Numbered from the stretch's first letter, positions 23,681 to 33,054 are shown. The stretch is 64,000 nt of DNA from Gandjariella thermophila (GCF_005405885.1 NZ_BJFL01000019.1:42377-106376), one strand, 5' to 3'. Notes: generated by a model not told the origin, from the letters alone. A program made the numbers and translations.

Positions 23681-26272
23681 TCAGGCGTCGACCATGGCGG
23701 CCACCACCGAGGTGCGGGCCGCGCGCCGGGCGGGAAGCACGGCGGCGAGCACCGCGGCCACCACCGCGGTCAGCAGCATCACGCCGACCTGGTCGAACGG
23801 CACCGCGAAGGTGATCACCTCGTCCTTGGTGGACAGCGACCGGTCGAGCAGCCAGGCGAACCCGCTACCCAGCAGCATGCCCAGACCGGCGCCCGCCACG
23901 CCGAGCAGCACCGACTCGACCAGCAGCATCAGCCGGAGCTGGCCTCGGGTCAGGCCGAGCGCCCGGAGCAGGGCGGACTCCCGGGTGCGCTCGATCACCG
24001 AGAGGGTCAGCGTGTTCGCGATGCCGAACAGCGCGATCACCACGGCCAGCCCGATCAGCGCCCACACCAGCGCGAGCACCTTGTTGACCTCGCTGTTGAG
24101 CTCCTCCTTGGTCTGCGCGGCGCTGTCGATCTCGGCGATCGGCACGGCACGCGTCGCCCGCTCCACCGCGTCCCGCCCGTTGGCCGCGCTCACCCCGTCG
24201 CGCAACCTGACCAGGATGCGGTCGAACCCGGCGACGTTCGGCTGCATCCGGGTGTATGCGGCGGCGTCGACCAGGGCGCTGGCGAGCGGGCCGCTGCCGT
24301 GGTAGATCGCCACCACCCGCAGCGTGGTGGCCGGCCCCCGGCCCGGATCGACCCGCTCGTCCTCGGCGAGGTCCGCCACGCGCACCGAGACCCGGTCACC
24401 GACGTGCAGGCCGGCCTCCCGCGCCGCGGTGTCCCGCAGCGCGATCTCGTCACCGCCGAGCCGGTCGAGCCGGCCGGCCACCACCGTCGGCCGCAGCAGC
24501 TCGCCCAGCGAGTCTGTGCCGACGCCGGAGATGCTGAACGTGTCGCCGGGGGTGGCGCCGGCGGTGCCGGGACGGTCGAGGGTGGCGTAGCCGCGGTACT
24601 CCGGGGCGACCAGGCGCAGCTCACCGGTCCGGCGCAGGTCGTCCACCAGCGAGGCGGGCAGCGCGCGGTCGGAGATGGCCGAGGTGACCGTGAAGTCGGC
24701 GGGGAACTGCTTGTCGATCTCGGCGTTCACGGTCTGCTTCCCGCTGTTCGCCACCACGGTGATCATGGTCACGATGGTCACGCCGATCATCAGCGCGGCC
24801 GTGGTGGCTGCGGTGCGCCGCGGGTTGCGGGTGGCGTTGGCCGAGGCGAGCCGGGCCGGCACGCCGAACAGCGCCCCGGGGATCACGCCGAGCAGCCGGT
24901 TGATCGGCCCCACGATCAGCGGGCCCGCGGCGACCACCGCGCCGAGCAACGCCACGGTGCCGGCGCCGGTGAGCAGCATGCCGGTGTCCCGGCCGGCCAC
25001 CAGACCGAGCGCGGCCAGCCCGGAGCCGGCCAGCGCGAGCAGCAGCACGAAGGCGATCCGCTTCCTGCTGGTGCGCATCACCTCGTCGTGCCCCTCCGGC
25101 AGCGCCCGCAGCGCCGTCACCGGCGGCACGCGGGTCGCCCGCAGCGCCGGGACCACCGCGGACAGCACGGTGACCAGCACGCCCACCGCGAACCCGACGA
25201 TCACCGTGCTGCCGCTGAGCGGGAGCCGCACCGTGGTGGCCGTGCCGCCCAGCGCGCCGACCGCCCGCTGCAGCGCCGCGGACAGCCCGAGCCCGCCGAG
25301 CAGGCCGAGCCCGGACGCGGCCAGCCCCATGGCGATCGCCTCGGCGAGCACACTGCGGAACACCTGCGGCCGGCTCGCCCCGACACAGCGCATCAGGGCG
25401 ATCTCCCTGGTGCGCTGGGCGAGCAGGATGGTGAACGTGTTGTAGATGACCATGGCCGCGACGACCAGCGCGACCAGCGCGAACACCAGCAGGAACGTGC
25501 TGAAGCTGCCGGCCGACTCGGCCACCGAGCGCAGCCGCTGCTGGGTGAGTTCGGCGCCGGTACGCACGGTGACGCCGGCCGCGCCGAGGGCGCTTCTCAC
25601 CCGCGCGGCGAGCTGTGCCTGGTCGACGCCGGGCGCGGCGACCGCGACAATCTGCTCGTAGCCGTGGCCCTCGCCCAGGGTGGGCAGCACGCTCGGCAGC
25701 AGCACCACCTGGTCGGCGAGGAACGCCTCGCTGCGGCTGGTGCCCTGCTGGTAGGTGCCGACCACGGTGAACCGGTGCGGCGTGTTCCGCCTGTCCAGCA
25801 AGGTGAGCTGGCCGCCGAGCGGGATGTGGTCGGCGGCCGCGGTCCGCTGGTCGACGGTCACCTCGTCCGGCCGCTCCGGGTCACGGCCGGACACCAGGTC
25901 GTACGGGCGTAACCGGGGGTCGCTGGCCACCGCCACGCCGAGCGCCGGCTTCGCCCGGCCGCCCGCGTGCACCAGCGGGACCGCCACGCTCTGCCGGCCG
26001 TCCGCGGCGGCGACCCCCGGCACCCTGCGGACGGTGTCCAGCATGGCCGGTGTGAGCCCGGCCCGTTCGGTGGCGGAGTGGCTGGTGTTCGGGTCGACGG
26101 CGACGTCGACGTTGCGCGCGTCCCTGGCGAACTCGTCGGCCACGCTCGCCTTGATCGCGTCGCCGAGCACCAGGGTGCCGGTGACCAGGGCGACGCCCAG
26201 GGCGATGGCCACCGAGGACAGCACCAGGCGCGCGGTGCGGGCGCGCAGGCCCGCGACGATGGTGCGCAGCAT
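23681..26272 (-). CDS. FtsX/MacB-type ABC exporter permease
   Basis: An 863-residue membrane protein with two FtsX-like modules. An N-terminal helix (residues about 15-37, RLVLSSVAIALGVALVTGTLVL) is followed by a large extracellular domain, then three helices around 255-400. The second half repeats this, with helices near 410-450, an extracellular domain and a final FtsX block ending ALVWALIGLAVVIALFGIANTLTLSVIERTRE and SVLLGVAGAGLGMLLG. These proteins couple with a MacB/LolD-type ATPase to move lipoproteins, peptides or antibiotics without crossing the membrane as a channel. It begins four bases after the ATPase stop, forming one operon. Substrate unknown. Confidence 0.9.
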   Translation of the reverse strand: MLRTIVAGLRARTARLVLSSVAIALGVALVTGTLVLGDAIKASVADEFARDARNVDVAVDPNTSHSATERAGLTPAMLDTVRRVPGVAAADGRQSVAVPLVHAGGRAKPALGVAVASDPRLRPYDLVSGRDPERPDEVTVDQRTAAADHIPLGGQLTLLDRRNTPHRFTVVGTYQQGTSRSEAFLADQVVLLPSVLPTLGEGHGYEQIVAVAAPGVDQAQLAARVRSALGAAGVTVRTGAELTQQRLRSVAESAGSFSTFLLVFALVALVVAAMVIYNTFTILLAQRTREIALMRCVGASRPQVFRSVLAEAIAMGLAASGLGLLGGLGLSAALQRAVGALGGTATTVRLPLSGSTVIVGFAVGVLVTVLSAVVPALRATRVPPVTALRALPEGHDEVMRTSRKRIAFVLLLALAGSGLAALGLVAGRDTGMLLTGAGTVALLGAVVAAGPLIVGPINRLLGVIPGALFGVPARLASANATRNPRRTAATTAALMIGVTIVTMITVVANSGKQTVNAEIDKQFPADFTVTSAISDRALPASLVDDLRRTGELRLVAPEYRGYATLDRPGTAGATPGDTFSISGVGTDSLGELLRPTVVAGRLDRLGGDEIALRDTAAREAGLHVGDRVSVRVADLAEDERVDPGRGPATTLRVVAIYHGSGPLASALVDAAAYTRMQPNVAGFDRILVRLRDGVSAANGRDAVERATRAVPIAEIDSAAQTKEELNSEVNKVLALVWALIGLAVVIALFGIANTLTLSVIERTRESALLRALGLTRGQLRLMLLVESVLLGVAGAGLGMLLGSGFAWLLDRSLSTKDEVITFAVPFDQVGVMLLTAVVAAVLAAVLPARRAARTSVVAAMVDA

Positions 26273-26276
26273 CGCC

Positions 26277-27029
26277 TCACGCCCCCAGGTGCTTCAGCGC
26301 GGCGAGCACCGAGTCTCGCGTGGGCTGGCGCAGCTCACCGGCCAGCGTGCCGTCGGCAAGCAGCACCACGCGGTCCGCGTACGCGGCGGCCACCGGATCA
26401 TGCGTCACCATGATCACCGTCTGGCCCAGCCGCTTGACCGACATGCGCAGGAAGTCGAGCACCTCGGCGCCGGACCGGGAGTCCAGGTTGCCGGTCGGCT
26501 CGTCGGCGAACACCACGTCGGGCTGCGCGATGAGCGCGCGGGCGCAGGCCACCCGCTGCTGCTGGCCGCCGGACAGTTCGCTGGGCTTGTGCCGCAACCG
26601 GTCCCGCAGTCCGAGCACGTCGATGATCTGGTCGAACCACGCCTTGTGCGGCCGGCGGCCGGCGAGTTCCAGGCCGAGCAGGATGTTCTGCTCGGCGGTA
26701 AGCGTGGGCAGCAGGTTGAACGCCTGGAAGACGAAGCCGATCCGGTCCCGGCGCAGCTTGGTCAGCTCCCGGTCGGCCAGCCTGGTGATCTCGGTTCGTC
26801 CGATGTGGATGGTGCCGGCGTCGACCGTGTCCAGCCCGGCCAGGCAGTGCATCAGCGTCGACTTCCCGGACCCGGACGGGCCCATGATGGCGGTGAACTC
26901 GCCGGCGGCGAAGCCGATGCTGATGCCGGCCAGCGCCCGCACCGCCGTCTCCCCCCTGCCATACACCTTCACCACGTCCTGCGCGGTGACGGCGGTACGC
27001 ACAGCGGCCTGTGGTGTCGCCACGGACAT
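26277..27029 (-). CDS. MacB/LolD-type ABC transporter ATPase
   Basis: A 250-residue ATPase for the FtsX-type permease. Walker A is GPSGSGKST, the Q-loop VFQAFNLLPTLTAEQN, signature LSGGQQQRVACARAL, Walker B DVVFADEPTGNLDSR, and the His switch VTHDP. The DEPTGNLDSRSG string is typical of the MacB/LolD/FtsE subfamily. Start ATG 27029, with AGGGGAGAGGAC ahead. First gene of the two-gene operon. A long structured intergenic element lies about 230 bases upstream. Confidence 0.93.
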   Translation of the reverse strand: MSVATPQAAVRTAVTAQDVVKVYGRGETAVRALAGISIGFAAGEFTAIMGPSGSGKSTLMHCLAGLDTVDAGTIHIGRTEITRLADRELTKLRRDRIGFVFQAFNLLPTLTAEQNILLGLELAGRRPHKAWFDQIIDVLGLRDRLRHKPSELSGGQQQRVACARALIAQPDVVFADEPTGNLDSRSGAEVLDFLRMSVKRLGQTVIMVTHDPVAAAYADRVVLLADGTLAGELRQPTRDSVLAALKHLGA

Positions 27030-27388
27030 GTGTCCTCTCCCCTACTCGCTGTCTTGGCCTTGCTGCGATCTCGGCAGGGACGCTAGGCAGTGCGGGGATC
27101 AGCGGACATCGGCTCGAGGTTCCGTGCCGCCTCCGCCTGGGCGCGCACGGCCCAGCGGGAGCGCGTCAGACCGGGGGATGACGCCGGTGGCACCCGGGTC
27201 GCAGGGAACCCTGACAGGCTGTTCCGGAGCCGGACTGACCGGCGATGCTGATTTCGGGGGGAACGCGCCGGGGCGAAGCCCCTGCGATCGTGGGGCGGGG
27301 CGAGCCACCAGGACAAACCGGGGCGTGCCCGGTCGCCGCGAGCCCCGGCGACACGATCGCGGCGCGCGTTCCGGAATAAGCACTGAGA
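27030..27388. other. Intergenic region holding a nested stem structure (27260-27372)
   Basis: A 359-base gene-free stretch between the LAL regulator and the exporter operon, both on the minus strand. Within it, GGAACGCGC (27260-27268) pairs with GCGCGTTCC (27364-27372). Inside that, GCGATCGTG (27284-27292) pairs with CACGATCGC (27352-27360), and inside again CCGGGGC (27318-27324) pairs with GCCCCGG (27342-27348). A side hairpin, GGGGC-GAA-GCCCC, lies at 27270-27282. All pairings nest without crossing. It could be a terminator for the LAL gene, a leader RNA of the exporter or a repeat. The remaining bases show no gene. Confidence 0.55.
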
Positions 27389-30300
27389 TCAGCCGTCGGG
27401 GACGCGGGCGATGAGTCCGCGATCGTAGGCGATGGCGACGGCCTCCGCGCGGCGGCTCGCGCCGAGCTTGGCCATCACCCGGGACAGGTGCACGCTCACC
27501 GTCTTCTCGCTGATGAACAGCTCCTCGCCGACCTGGCGGTTGGTGCGGCCGAGAGCGACCAGATCGAGTACGGCGCGCTCCCTGGGGGTCAGCGGGTCGG
27601 GCCCGGCGGCCGGCGGGGCGGCGGCGGGGGCCACCGCGATCCTGGCCCGGCGGGCGAGTTGGGTCACCGCGTCCCGCAGCGGGAGCGCACCGAGGGACTC
27701 CGCCGCCTCGTGTGCGGCGCTGAGTTCCTCGGCCGCCTCGTCCCGGCGCTGCGCGGCGATCAGCGCGGCGCCCAGCCGCCACCGGCACACCGCGGCCCGG
27801 TACACCTCGCCGTACCCGGCGAATGCCTCGGCGGCGGCCCGCCACGCGGCCGGGTCACCCGCGCCGCCCAGCCGGCCGCGTTCCGCGGCCAGCCTGGCCA
27901 GCCAGGCCCGCCCCTCCGGGCCCAGCTCGCCGCTGCGCGGCCGCGACCCGGACGGGTCCCCGAGCCGGTCGACCAGCGTGGCGGCCGCGGCGACCGCGGC
28001 GCGTTCGGCCTCGGCGTCCCGGTTCCGGCGGGCCTGATCGGCGAGGTCGGCGTGCGCCGCGACGCCCAGCGCGGCCAGCCGGATGGCGGGGATCGGCCAG
28101 TCCGGGTCGATCTCACGCATCCGGCGCAACGCCCGGTCCAGCAGCTCCGCCGCCTCCCGAGGGCGGCCCTGCCAGCAGGCCAGCTCGGCTCCCGCGGCGG
28201 CGCTGAGCCGCACGATCTGCATGTCCAGGTGCCACTCGGCGGTCAGCTGCGCCAGCAGCCGCTCGGCCTCGCCGAAGCGGCCGCGGTTCACCAGCAGCGA
28301 CGCCCCGGCGGCGGCCAGCCGGGCGGACACCGTGCTGGACACCCGCCGGCCGGGTGGCTCGGCGGCGGCCGCCGCGCCGTCCCAGTCGCCCCGGGCCTCC
28401 CGCACCACGATCTGCAGGATGCGCAGCTCCAGCCCGTAGGCGCTCCAGGTCAGCCCGGCGTCCCTGGCGCGGGCCACCGCCTCGTCCACCACCAGTGCGG
28501 CCGCGTCCAGCAGGCCTTGCTCGTAGCGGTTGACCGCGAGGTTGTACCGGGCGCGCAGCTCGACGTTCAGCGCGTCGACGCCGCGGGCCAGCTCCACCGC
28601 CTCGGTCAGCCGCTTGGCGCTGGTGTCCGGGCTGGCCGCCATGTCGTCCAGCACCGCCATGGTGATCAGCGCGTCCGCCTCGGCGCTGACCGTGCCGGAC
28701 TCGCGCGCGTGCCGCACCGCCTGCTCGGCGCACACGCGCGCCTCCGCCATGCCCGCGGAGGCGCGCAGCACCCTCGCCCGCACCGCCAGCACCCAGGCGC
28801 TGGTGTGGCTGGGCGGGCGGTCCCGCACCAACTCCCAGGCGCGTTCGACGCACTCCGCCGCTTCGGCCTCCTTGCCGTCCAGCGCGAACAGCGCCTGGGC
28901 CAGCCGGCGGCGGGCCTCGGCGGCCCGCTCGGGAACGCCGGTGCGGTCGGCCAACTCCACCGCGGACCGCGCGTAGGCGACCGCCCGCTCCGGCTCGCCG
29001 GCCGTGCCAGCCACGTAGGAGGACCTGCCGTACAGCGAGGCCTCGTCCACCCCGGGCGGGCGGGCCGCCTCCGGCACCGCGCACCACAGCTTGAGCGCCT
29101 GCTCGAAGTGCCGCAGCGCGGCGGCCGGGGCGCCGAGGTCACGCGCCTCCTGGGCGGCGGCCACGGAGGCGGCCAGGGCCTGCGGCAACGCGTGACTTTC
29201 CATGCTGTGGTGGGCCAGCGCCGCCGCCGCGCCGCGCACGCCCTGCTCGGTCGCCAGCTGCCGGGCGTAGGCGGCGTGCAGCCGCACCCGCTCGCCGGGC
29301 AGCAGGTCGCCGTACACCGCCTCGTGCAGCAGCGCGTGCCGGAACGCCAGCAGGTCCTCGTCGCCGTCCACCACGAGCACGTGATGCGCCACCGCTTCGC
29401 GCAGCGCGTCGTGGAGTTCGGCGTCGGTCATGGGCTCACGGCCGGTGTCGTCGGCGTCCAGTGCGGCCACCGCGCGCAGCCGGGCGTGCCGCACCCAGCG
29501 ACCGGACACCGAGGCCATCCGAACCACCCGCTGCGCGGCCGGGCTGAGCCGCTCCACCCGGGCCAGCAGCACGTCGACCAGCACCCAGGGCAGCCCGTCG
29601 GCGCAGTCCGCGTACGCGGCGACCAGTTCCTCGGCGAAGAAGGCGTTGCCCTCAGAGCGCTCCGCGATCTGCGCGACCGCGGACTCCGGCAGTGTGCCGT
29701 CGGCCAGCGCGGAGACGAAGGCGCGGGCATCCTCCGGGCCGAACGGGGCGAGCTCCAGCCGTTCCACCGCGGGCAGCCGGACCAGCTCGGCGAGCAGCAG
29801 GCGCAGCGGATGGGTGCGGTGCAGGTCGTCGGCGCGGTAACTGACCAGCACGAGCAGCCGCTGCGCGCGCAGCCGGGCGAGCAGGAAGGAGAGCAGGTTC
29901 CGGGTGGACGCCTCGGCCCAGTGCACGTCCTCCACGACGAGCAGCACGCATCGCTGCTCGGCCAGCTCACCGAGCAGGCCGTGCGCCGCGTCGAAGAGCT
30001 GAAGCTGGCCCATGTCCTGCGCGGTGCGGACGCCGACCTCGGGGGCGACCATGCCGGCCCCGGAGTCGTGATTGCGCTCGGATGCCGCGGGCGTGGCCAG
30101 CCCGGGCAGCAGCCGGCCGAGCGCGGGGCGGGCGCGGACGGCGCCGAGGGCTTCGGGTGGAACCTGCCCGAACGCCTCGGCGAAGGGCAGGTACGGCAGC
30201 CCCGTCTCGCCCACGTCCACGCAGCGCCCGGTGAGCACGAGGGCGCCCTGCTCCTCTGCCACCCTGGTCAGCTCGCTGACCAGCCGGGACTTGCCCACGC

Positions 30301-30433
30301 CCGCGTCACCGGAGAGCAGCACGGCTCCCGCCGAGCCGGCCGCGGCACGGTCCAGCGCGGCGCGCAGCCCGCGCATCTCCCGGCCGCGCGCCACCAGCGG
30401 AATTCCCGAGCCGAGCCGCGCCACGGTCGGCAT
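27389..30433 (-). CDS. Large ATP-binding LuxR regulator (LAL family)
   Basis: A 1,014-residue regulator from ATG 30433. The N-terminal AAA/STAND ATPase has Walker A SGDAGVGKS (about 41-49) and Walker B CVLLVVEDVHWAEAS. A long helical TPR-like region fills about 400-900. The C-terminal LuxR helix-turn-helix is DPLTPRERAVLDLVALGRTNRQVGEELFISEKTVSVHLSRVMAKLG, read in parts, near 945-1000. LAL proteins often control secondary metabolism or sugar use, but no such cluster is adjacent. It lies 21 bases after a 67-residue gene on the same strand. A long plus-strand frame across the gene is a shadow. Confidence 0.92.
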   Translation of the reverse strand: MPTVARLGSGIPLVARGREMRGLRAALDRAAAGSAGAVLLSGDAGVGKSRLVSELTRVAEEQGALVLTGRCVDVGETGLPYLPFAEAFGQVPPEALGAVRARPALGRLLPGLATPAASERNHDSGAGMVAPEVGVRTAQDMGQLQLFDAAHGLLGELAEQRCVLLVVEDVHWAEASTRNLLSFLLARLRAQRLLVLVSYRADDLHRTHPLRLLLAELVRLPAVERLELAPFGPEDARAFVSALADGTLPESAVAQIAERSEGNAFFAEELVAAYADCADGLPWVLVDVLLARVERLSPAAQRVVRMASVSGRWVRHARLRAVAALDADDTGREPMTDAELHDALREAVAHHVLVVDGDEDLLAFRHALLHEAVYGDLLPGERVRLHAAYARQLATEQGVRGAAAALAHHSMESHALPQALAASVAAAQEARDLGAPAAALRHFEQALKLWCAVPEAARPPGVDEASLYGRSSYVAGTAGEPERAVAYARSAVELADRTGVPERAAEARRRLAQALFALDGKEAEAAECVERAWELVRDRPPSHTSAWVLAVRARVLRASAGMAEARVCAEQAVRHARESGTVSAEADALITMAVLDDMAASPDTSAKRLTEAVELARGVDALNVELRARYNLAVNRYEQGLLDAAALVVDEAVARARDAGLTWSAYGLELRILQIVVREARGDWDGAAAAAEPPGRRVSSTVSARLAAAGASLLVNRGRFGEAERLLAQLTAEWHLDMQIVRLSAAAGAELACWQGRPREAAELLDRALRRMREIDPDWPIPAIRLAALGVAAHADLADQARRNRDAEAERAAVAAAATLVDRLGDPSGSRPRSGELGPEGRAWLARLAAERGRLGGAGDPAAWRAAAEAFAGYGEVYRAAVCRWRLGAALIAAQRRDEAAEELSAAHEAAESLGALPLRDAVTQLARRARIAVAPAAAPPAAGPDPLTPRERAVLDLVALGRTNRQVGEELFISEKTVSVHLSRVMAKLGASRRAEAVAIAYDRGLIARVPDG

Positions 30434-30454
30434 GTTCGCACACCACCCCGACAA

Positions 30455-30658
30455 TCAGCGGCGGCTTTCGCCGCGGGCATGTGCCCAGGTGCGCAACCGC
30501 CGCCACCAGCGGGGCTGGGGCCGGGAAACGCGCAGCCGCGGCTGCCCGTGCCAGGCGGCCGACCGCGCGTCCTCAAGCTGCCGTGCGGCGGCCAGCTCGC
30601 GCAGCTTCCGCTGCCGGTAGTCCACCTCCGCCTTGATGGCTTCCGGCGTCCAGTCCAT
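30455..30658 (-). CDS. Small basic protein upstream of the LAL regulator
   Basis: A 67-residue protein from ATG 30658. The first half is a charged helix, TPEAIKAEVDYRQRKLRELA, and the second half is Arg- and Trp-rich (PRWWRRLRTWAHARGESRR). Not assigned to a named family by me, although short proteins with this helix-then-basic-tail layout are frequent in actinomycetes. It ends 21 bases before the LAL start, so the two are probably co-transcribed. Confidence 0.55.
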   Translation of the reverse strand: MDWTPEAIKAEVDYRQRKLRELAAARQLEDARSAAWHGQPRLRVSRPQPRWWRRLRTWAHARGESRR

Positions 30659-30988
30659 CTCGATCACCTCGTCGTCGGTGCTTCTCGTACGACACTGAGG
30701 CTGGTCGTGAGGGGGTACGGCGGGCATCGGGCGATCACGCAGTGCTTCGGCGCGGATCCCTTACCCGTGACACGTGGACCCGGCGCGGCGACGAACCGGC
30801 CCGCCGAACTGGTCAGTGCACGGAGTAGCGTCCAACCGTCGCCGTCGTCAAGCCCACGACTCCCGGCCATCGGAGAACAAGCGCCGGGGCGAACGAACGC
30901 CATGGAAGTACGGACGCGGCGGGACAGCCATCAGGCCGTCGCCGCCGCGTTCGTGACAAGACAGATCAGTCAACTCATCGGCCAGTGC
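30659..30988. other. Gene-free stretch upstream of the small LAL-linked gene
   Basis: 330 bases between the 67-residue gene and the DUF397 gene, both on the minus strand. A 79-residue minus-strand frame (30664-30903) has no domain-like text and no ribosome site. I see no clear terminator, RNA or repeat; it probably holds the promoter of the small gene. Confidence 0.5.
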
Positions 30989-31219
30989 TCAGCCCTGCAC
31001 GTCGACCGCACCGGTGTCCAGATCGAACACTCCACCCTTGGCGGCGGTCAGGAACGCCGCCCACAGGGAGGGACCGAACAGCAGGGCGCCGCCGCTGGGC
31101 CGCTTGGAGTCCCGCACCGCTGTACCACCGCCCCAGTGAGAGACCTCGACACAGTCGGCCCCGCTGCTGGTGCTTCGGCTGCTCTTCCGCCACTGAGCGG
31201 CTAAGAACTCCACGGCCAC
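30989..31219 (-). CDS. DUF397 protein
   Basis: A 76-residue protein (GTG 31219; GTG 31213 also possible) with the full family signature: AAQWRKSSRSTSSGADCVEVSHW, GTAVRDSKRPSGGALLFGPSLWAAFL. Normal length, unlike the copy at 19066. It lies 13 bases downstream of its XRE/DUF5753 partner on the same strand. DUF397 proteins are thought to bind or modulate the XRE regulator. Confidence 0.85.
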   Translation of the reverse strand: MAVEFLAAQWRKSSRSTSSGADCVEVSHWGGGTAVRDSKRPSGGALLFGPSLWAAFLTAAKGGVFDLDTGAVDVQG

Positions 31220-31232
31220 TACCTCCCGCGCG

Positions 31233-32081
31233 TCAGGACATGTCGCGAGCGATGGCAGCGATCAACGCGTCCGACTGGTCAGGGGGCAACGCCGATGCCG
31301 TCAGTTGCTCGAACATGCTTGCGTACCTCTGGACGTCCTCGCTGTGCTCCAAATAGACGCCACTTCTGGTGCTTTCGATGTATACCACGTCGGGATCGCG
31401 GTGCTCGGGGAAGCCCAAGATCACGAACGGGCCATCCATCCCGGCGTGTCCACCAGCGGAAAACGGAGCCACCTGAAGGGTGACGTTGGGCAGCGTGACG
31501 GCCTCCCGCAACCGGTCCAGTTGCTCGCGCATGACCGCACGGCCACCCACCAAACGGCGTAACGCGGCCTCGTCCACCACCGCCCACAGGGTGAGCGGGT
31601 CGTCCTCCACGAGGAGCGCCTGCCTGGCCGCGCGCACCTGGACGCGGCGGTTGATCTCCTCCTCGGACACGTCCGAGCGCACCTGGCGGATGAGGGCCCT
31701 GATGTATCCCTCGGACTGCAGCAGCCCGGGGATGAGCAGCCCCTGGTAGGTGCGCACCGATTCGGCCTCGGCCTCCAGGCCGACGTACGGACCCGGCACG
31801 ACGTCGCCGTACGCCGTCCACCAGGCCTTGCGCCTGGCCTCCCTCGCCAGCTGGACGAGTTCGTCCACCTGGGCACTGTCCACTCCGTACAGCGCGAGCA
31901 TGTCGCGGACGTCGCGGGGGCCGACGCCGACCCGGCCGGTCTCGATCCGGCTGATCTTGGACGCCGAGCACTCCAGCTTCTCGGCCACCTCCTCGATGGT
32001 GAGCCCGGCACTCTCCCGGAGGCGTCGCAGCTCGTTCACCAGGCGCCTCCTCCGAACCGTGGGACTTTTACCCCGAGCCAC
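31233..32081 (-). CDS. XRE-family regulator with DUF5753
   Basis: A 282-residue regulator from GTG 32081. The helix-turn-helix (SPTVRRRRLVNELRRLRESAG, then TIEEVAEKLECSASKISRIETGRVGV) is followed by DUF5753: ARRKAWWTAYGDVVPGPYVGLE, IPGLLQSEGYIRALI, LWAVVDEAALRRLVGG, TLPNVTLQVAPFSAGGH and DVVYIESTRSGVYLE. It is the first gene of a two-gene unit with DUF397. Palindromes in the upstream region are candidate autoregulatory sites. Confidence 0.9.
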   Translation of the reverse strand: MARGKSPTVRRRRLVNELRRLRESAGLTIEEVAEKLECSASKISRIETGRVGVGPRDVRDMLALYGVDSAQVDELVQLAREARRKAWWTAYGDVVPGPYVGLEAEAESVRTYQGLLIPGLLQSEGYIRALIRQVRSDVSEEEINRRVQVRAARQALLVEDDPLTLWAVVDEAALRRLVGGRAVMREQLDRLREAVTLPNVTLQVAPFSAGGHAGMDGPFVILGFPEHRDPDVVYIESTRSGVYLEHSEDVQRYASMFEQLTASALPPDQSDALIAAIARDMS

Positions 32082-32122
32082 GACTACCTACCTCCCGTCA
32101 CGCGCACAGTCTGTGACTGGCC

Positions 32123-32169
32123 GGATGACACGCAAAGAGCTGTCATCCAATCGTGTATTGCAACTTGCA
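32123..32169. promoter_or_regulatory. Putative operators upstream of the second XRE regulator
   Basis: GGATGACA (32123-32130) and TGTCATCC (32141-32148) form a perfect inverted repeat with a ten-base centre, and TGCAA-C-TTGCA (32159-32169) is a separate 11-base palindrome. Both lie 40-90 bases ahead of the XRE start, where a repressor or autoregulator would bind. Function inferred only from symmetry and position. Confidence 0.4.
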
Positions 32170-32333
32170 GATTCCCCTCGACCAGGCGAAAGCTGATCAG
32201 CCGTCAGACAGTGTCCAGTCCACCGGGGAACACCGAACGAGGCGACAAGGGGGCAGGCGATGACCGACAGCAAGGATCGGGGCGACAGACGCCAGGACCG
32301 TTCCCGCCCTGACGGGCACGGACGGTGATCGCC

Positions 32334-32648
32334 ATGCCCACACCGGTGTTCAAGCAACTCGACCGCTCCCTGCACGATCACCTGGCCGACGTCATGCGGC
32401 TGGCCTCGTACGCGGATGACCGTACCGCCGCCGGCCTGGCCAGGGACGAACTTCCTCGCATCGTCACGGCGTTAGAGGCGCTGCTGCGCGAGCATCGGCC
32501 GGACGACCACGGCAGATGCCCGACCTGCCGCACCAGGTGGCTGAGCCGCCGTGCGCCCACGCCCTGCCGCGCCTACCTGGCCGCGCACCTCTGCCTCACC
32601 CTGGCCACGGCGGAACGCGCCCGGCGCAACGCCACCTCCACGGGGTAG
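32334..32648 (+). CDS. Small Cys-containing hypothetical protein
   Basis: A protein of about 104 residues; ATG 32334 or GTG 32325 may start it. The first 55 residues are helical (FKQLDRSLHDHLADVMRLA, ARDELPRIVTALEALL). The second half has CPTCRTRW and two more cysteines (TPCRAYLAAHLCL), a plausible zinc site. Small proteins ending in a CPTC motif like this occur near XRE/DUF397 loci in actinomycetes. Function unknown. Confidence 0.6.
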   Translation: MPTPVFKQLDRSLHDHLADVMRLASYADDRTAAGLARDELPRIVTALEALLREHRPDDHGRCPTCRTRWLSRRAPTPCRAYLAAHLCLTLATAERARRNATSTG

Positions 32649-33054
32649 CCACCCCTTCCCGAACGGGCCTCCGGGGCACCCCGGTGGCTCGCACCCGGAT
32701 GACGCATCCTCCTCGACGCGCCCGCTCCGTGCGTCATCCGGTTGCCCCACGGCGGTGGGGCCGGAACCGTCCCCGACCGGCGCCGGCCCCACCGCCTTCC
32801 CGTGTCTCCGCACCAGAACGGTCCGTCCACAGCGGACAAACCACATGTCCGGGTGGCCGTTCACCCGCCGGGCGAAGGTCATCTGTGGTATGAGTGGAGA
32901 TGCGACGTTATGGACGTAGTTCGCGAAGTGGACATCGCCGTCGTCCGGGTCCCATTGCCGCGCCCCGACCGGCAGTTCCGTTGTCCACGGTTGAGCCGGG
33001 TCGCACTGCCCGCGCCCACGCTCGTCCCGACCACACCGACCCGAGGAGATCGGC
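32649..33054. other. Gene-free stretch with two strong hairpins
   Basis: 406 bases before the SulP-carbonic anhydrase gene. CCGGATGACGCA (32695-32706) pairs with TGCGTCATCCGG (32730-32741), a perfect 12-bp stem. GCGGTGGGGCCGG (32752-32764) pairs with CCGGCCCCACCGC (32783-32795), a perfect 13-bp stem. They probably terminate transcription of the small gene at 32334. The remaining 260 bases should hold the promoter of the next gene; GAGGAG just before its ATG is the ribosome site. Confidence 0.6.

Noticed and set aside
30664..30903. 79-codon minus-strand frame
   Set aside because: No ribosome site, no domain, out of frame with the conserved 67-residue gene.
27488..31204. Very long plus-strand open frame opposite the LAL regulator
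   Set aside because: It is antisense to a gene with clear ATPase and LuxR motifs; its text is low-complexity (Gly, Arg, Gln, His, Pro) with no domain, typical of GC-rich shadow frames.
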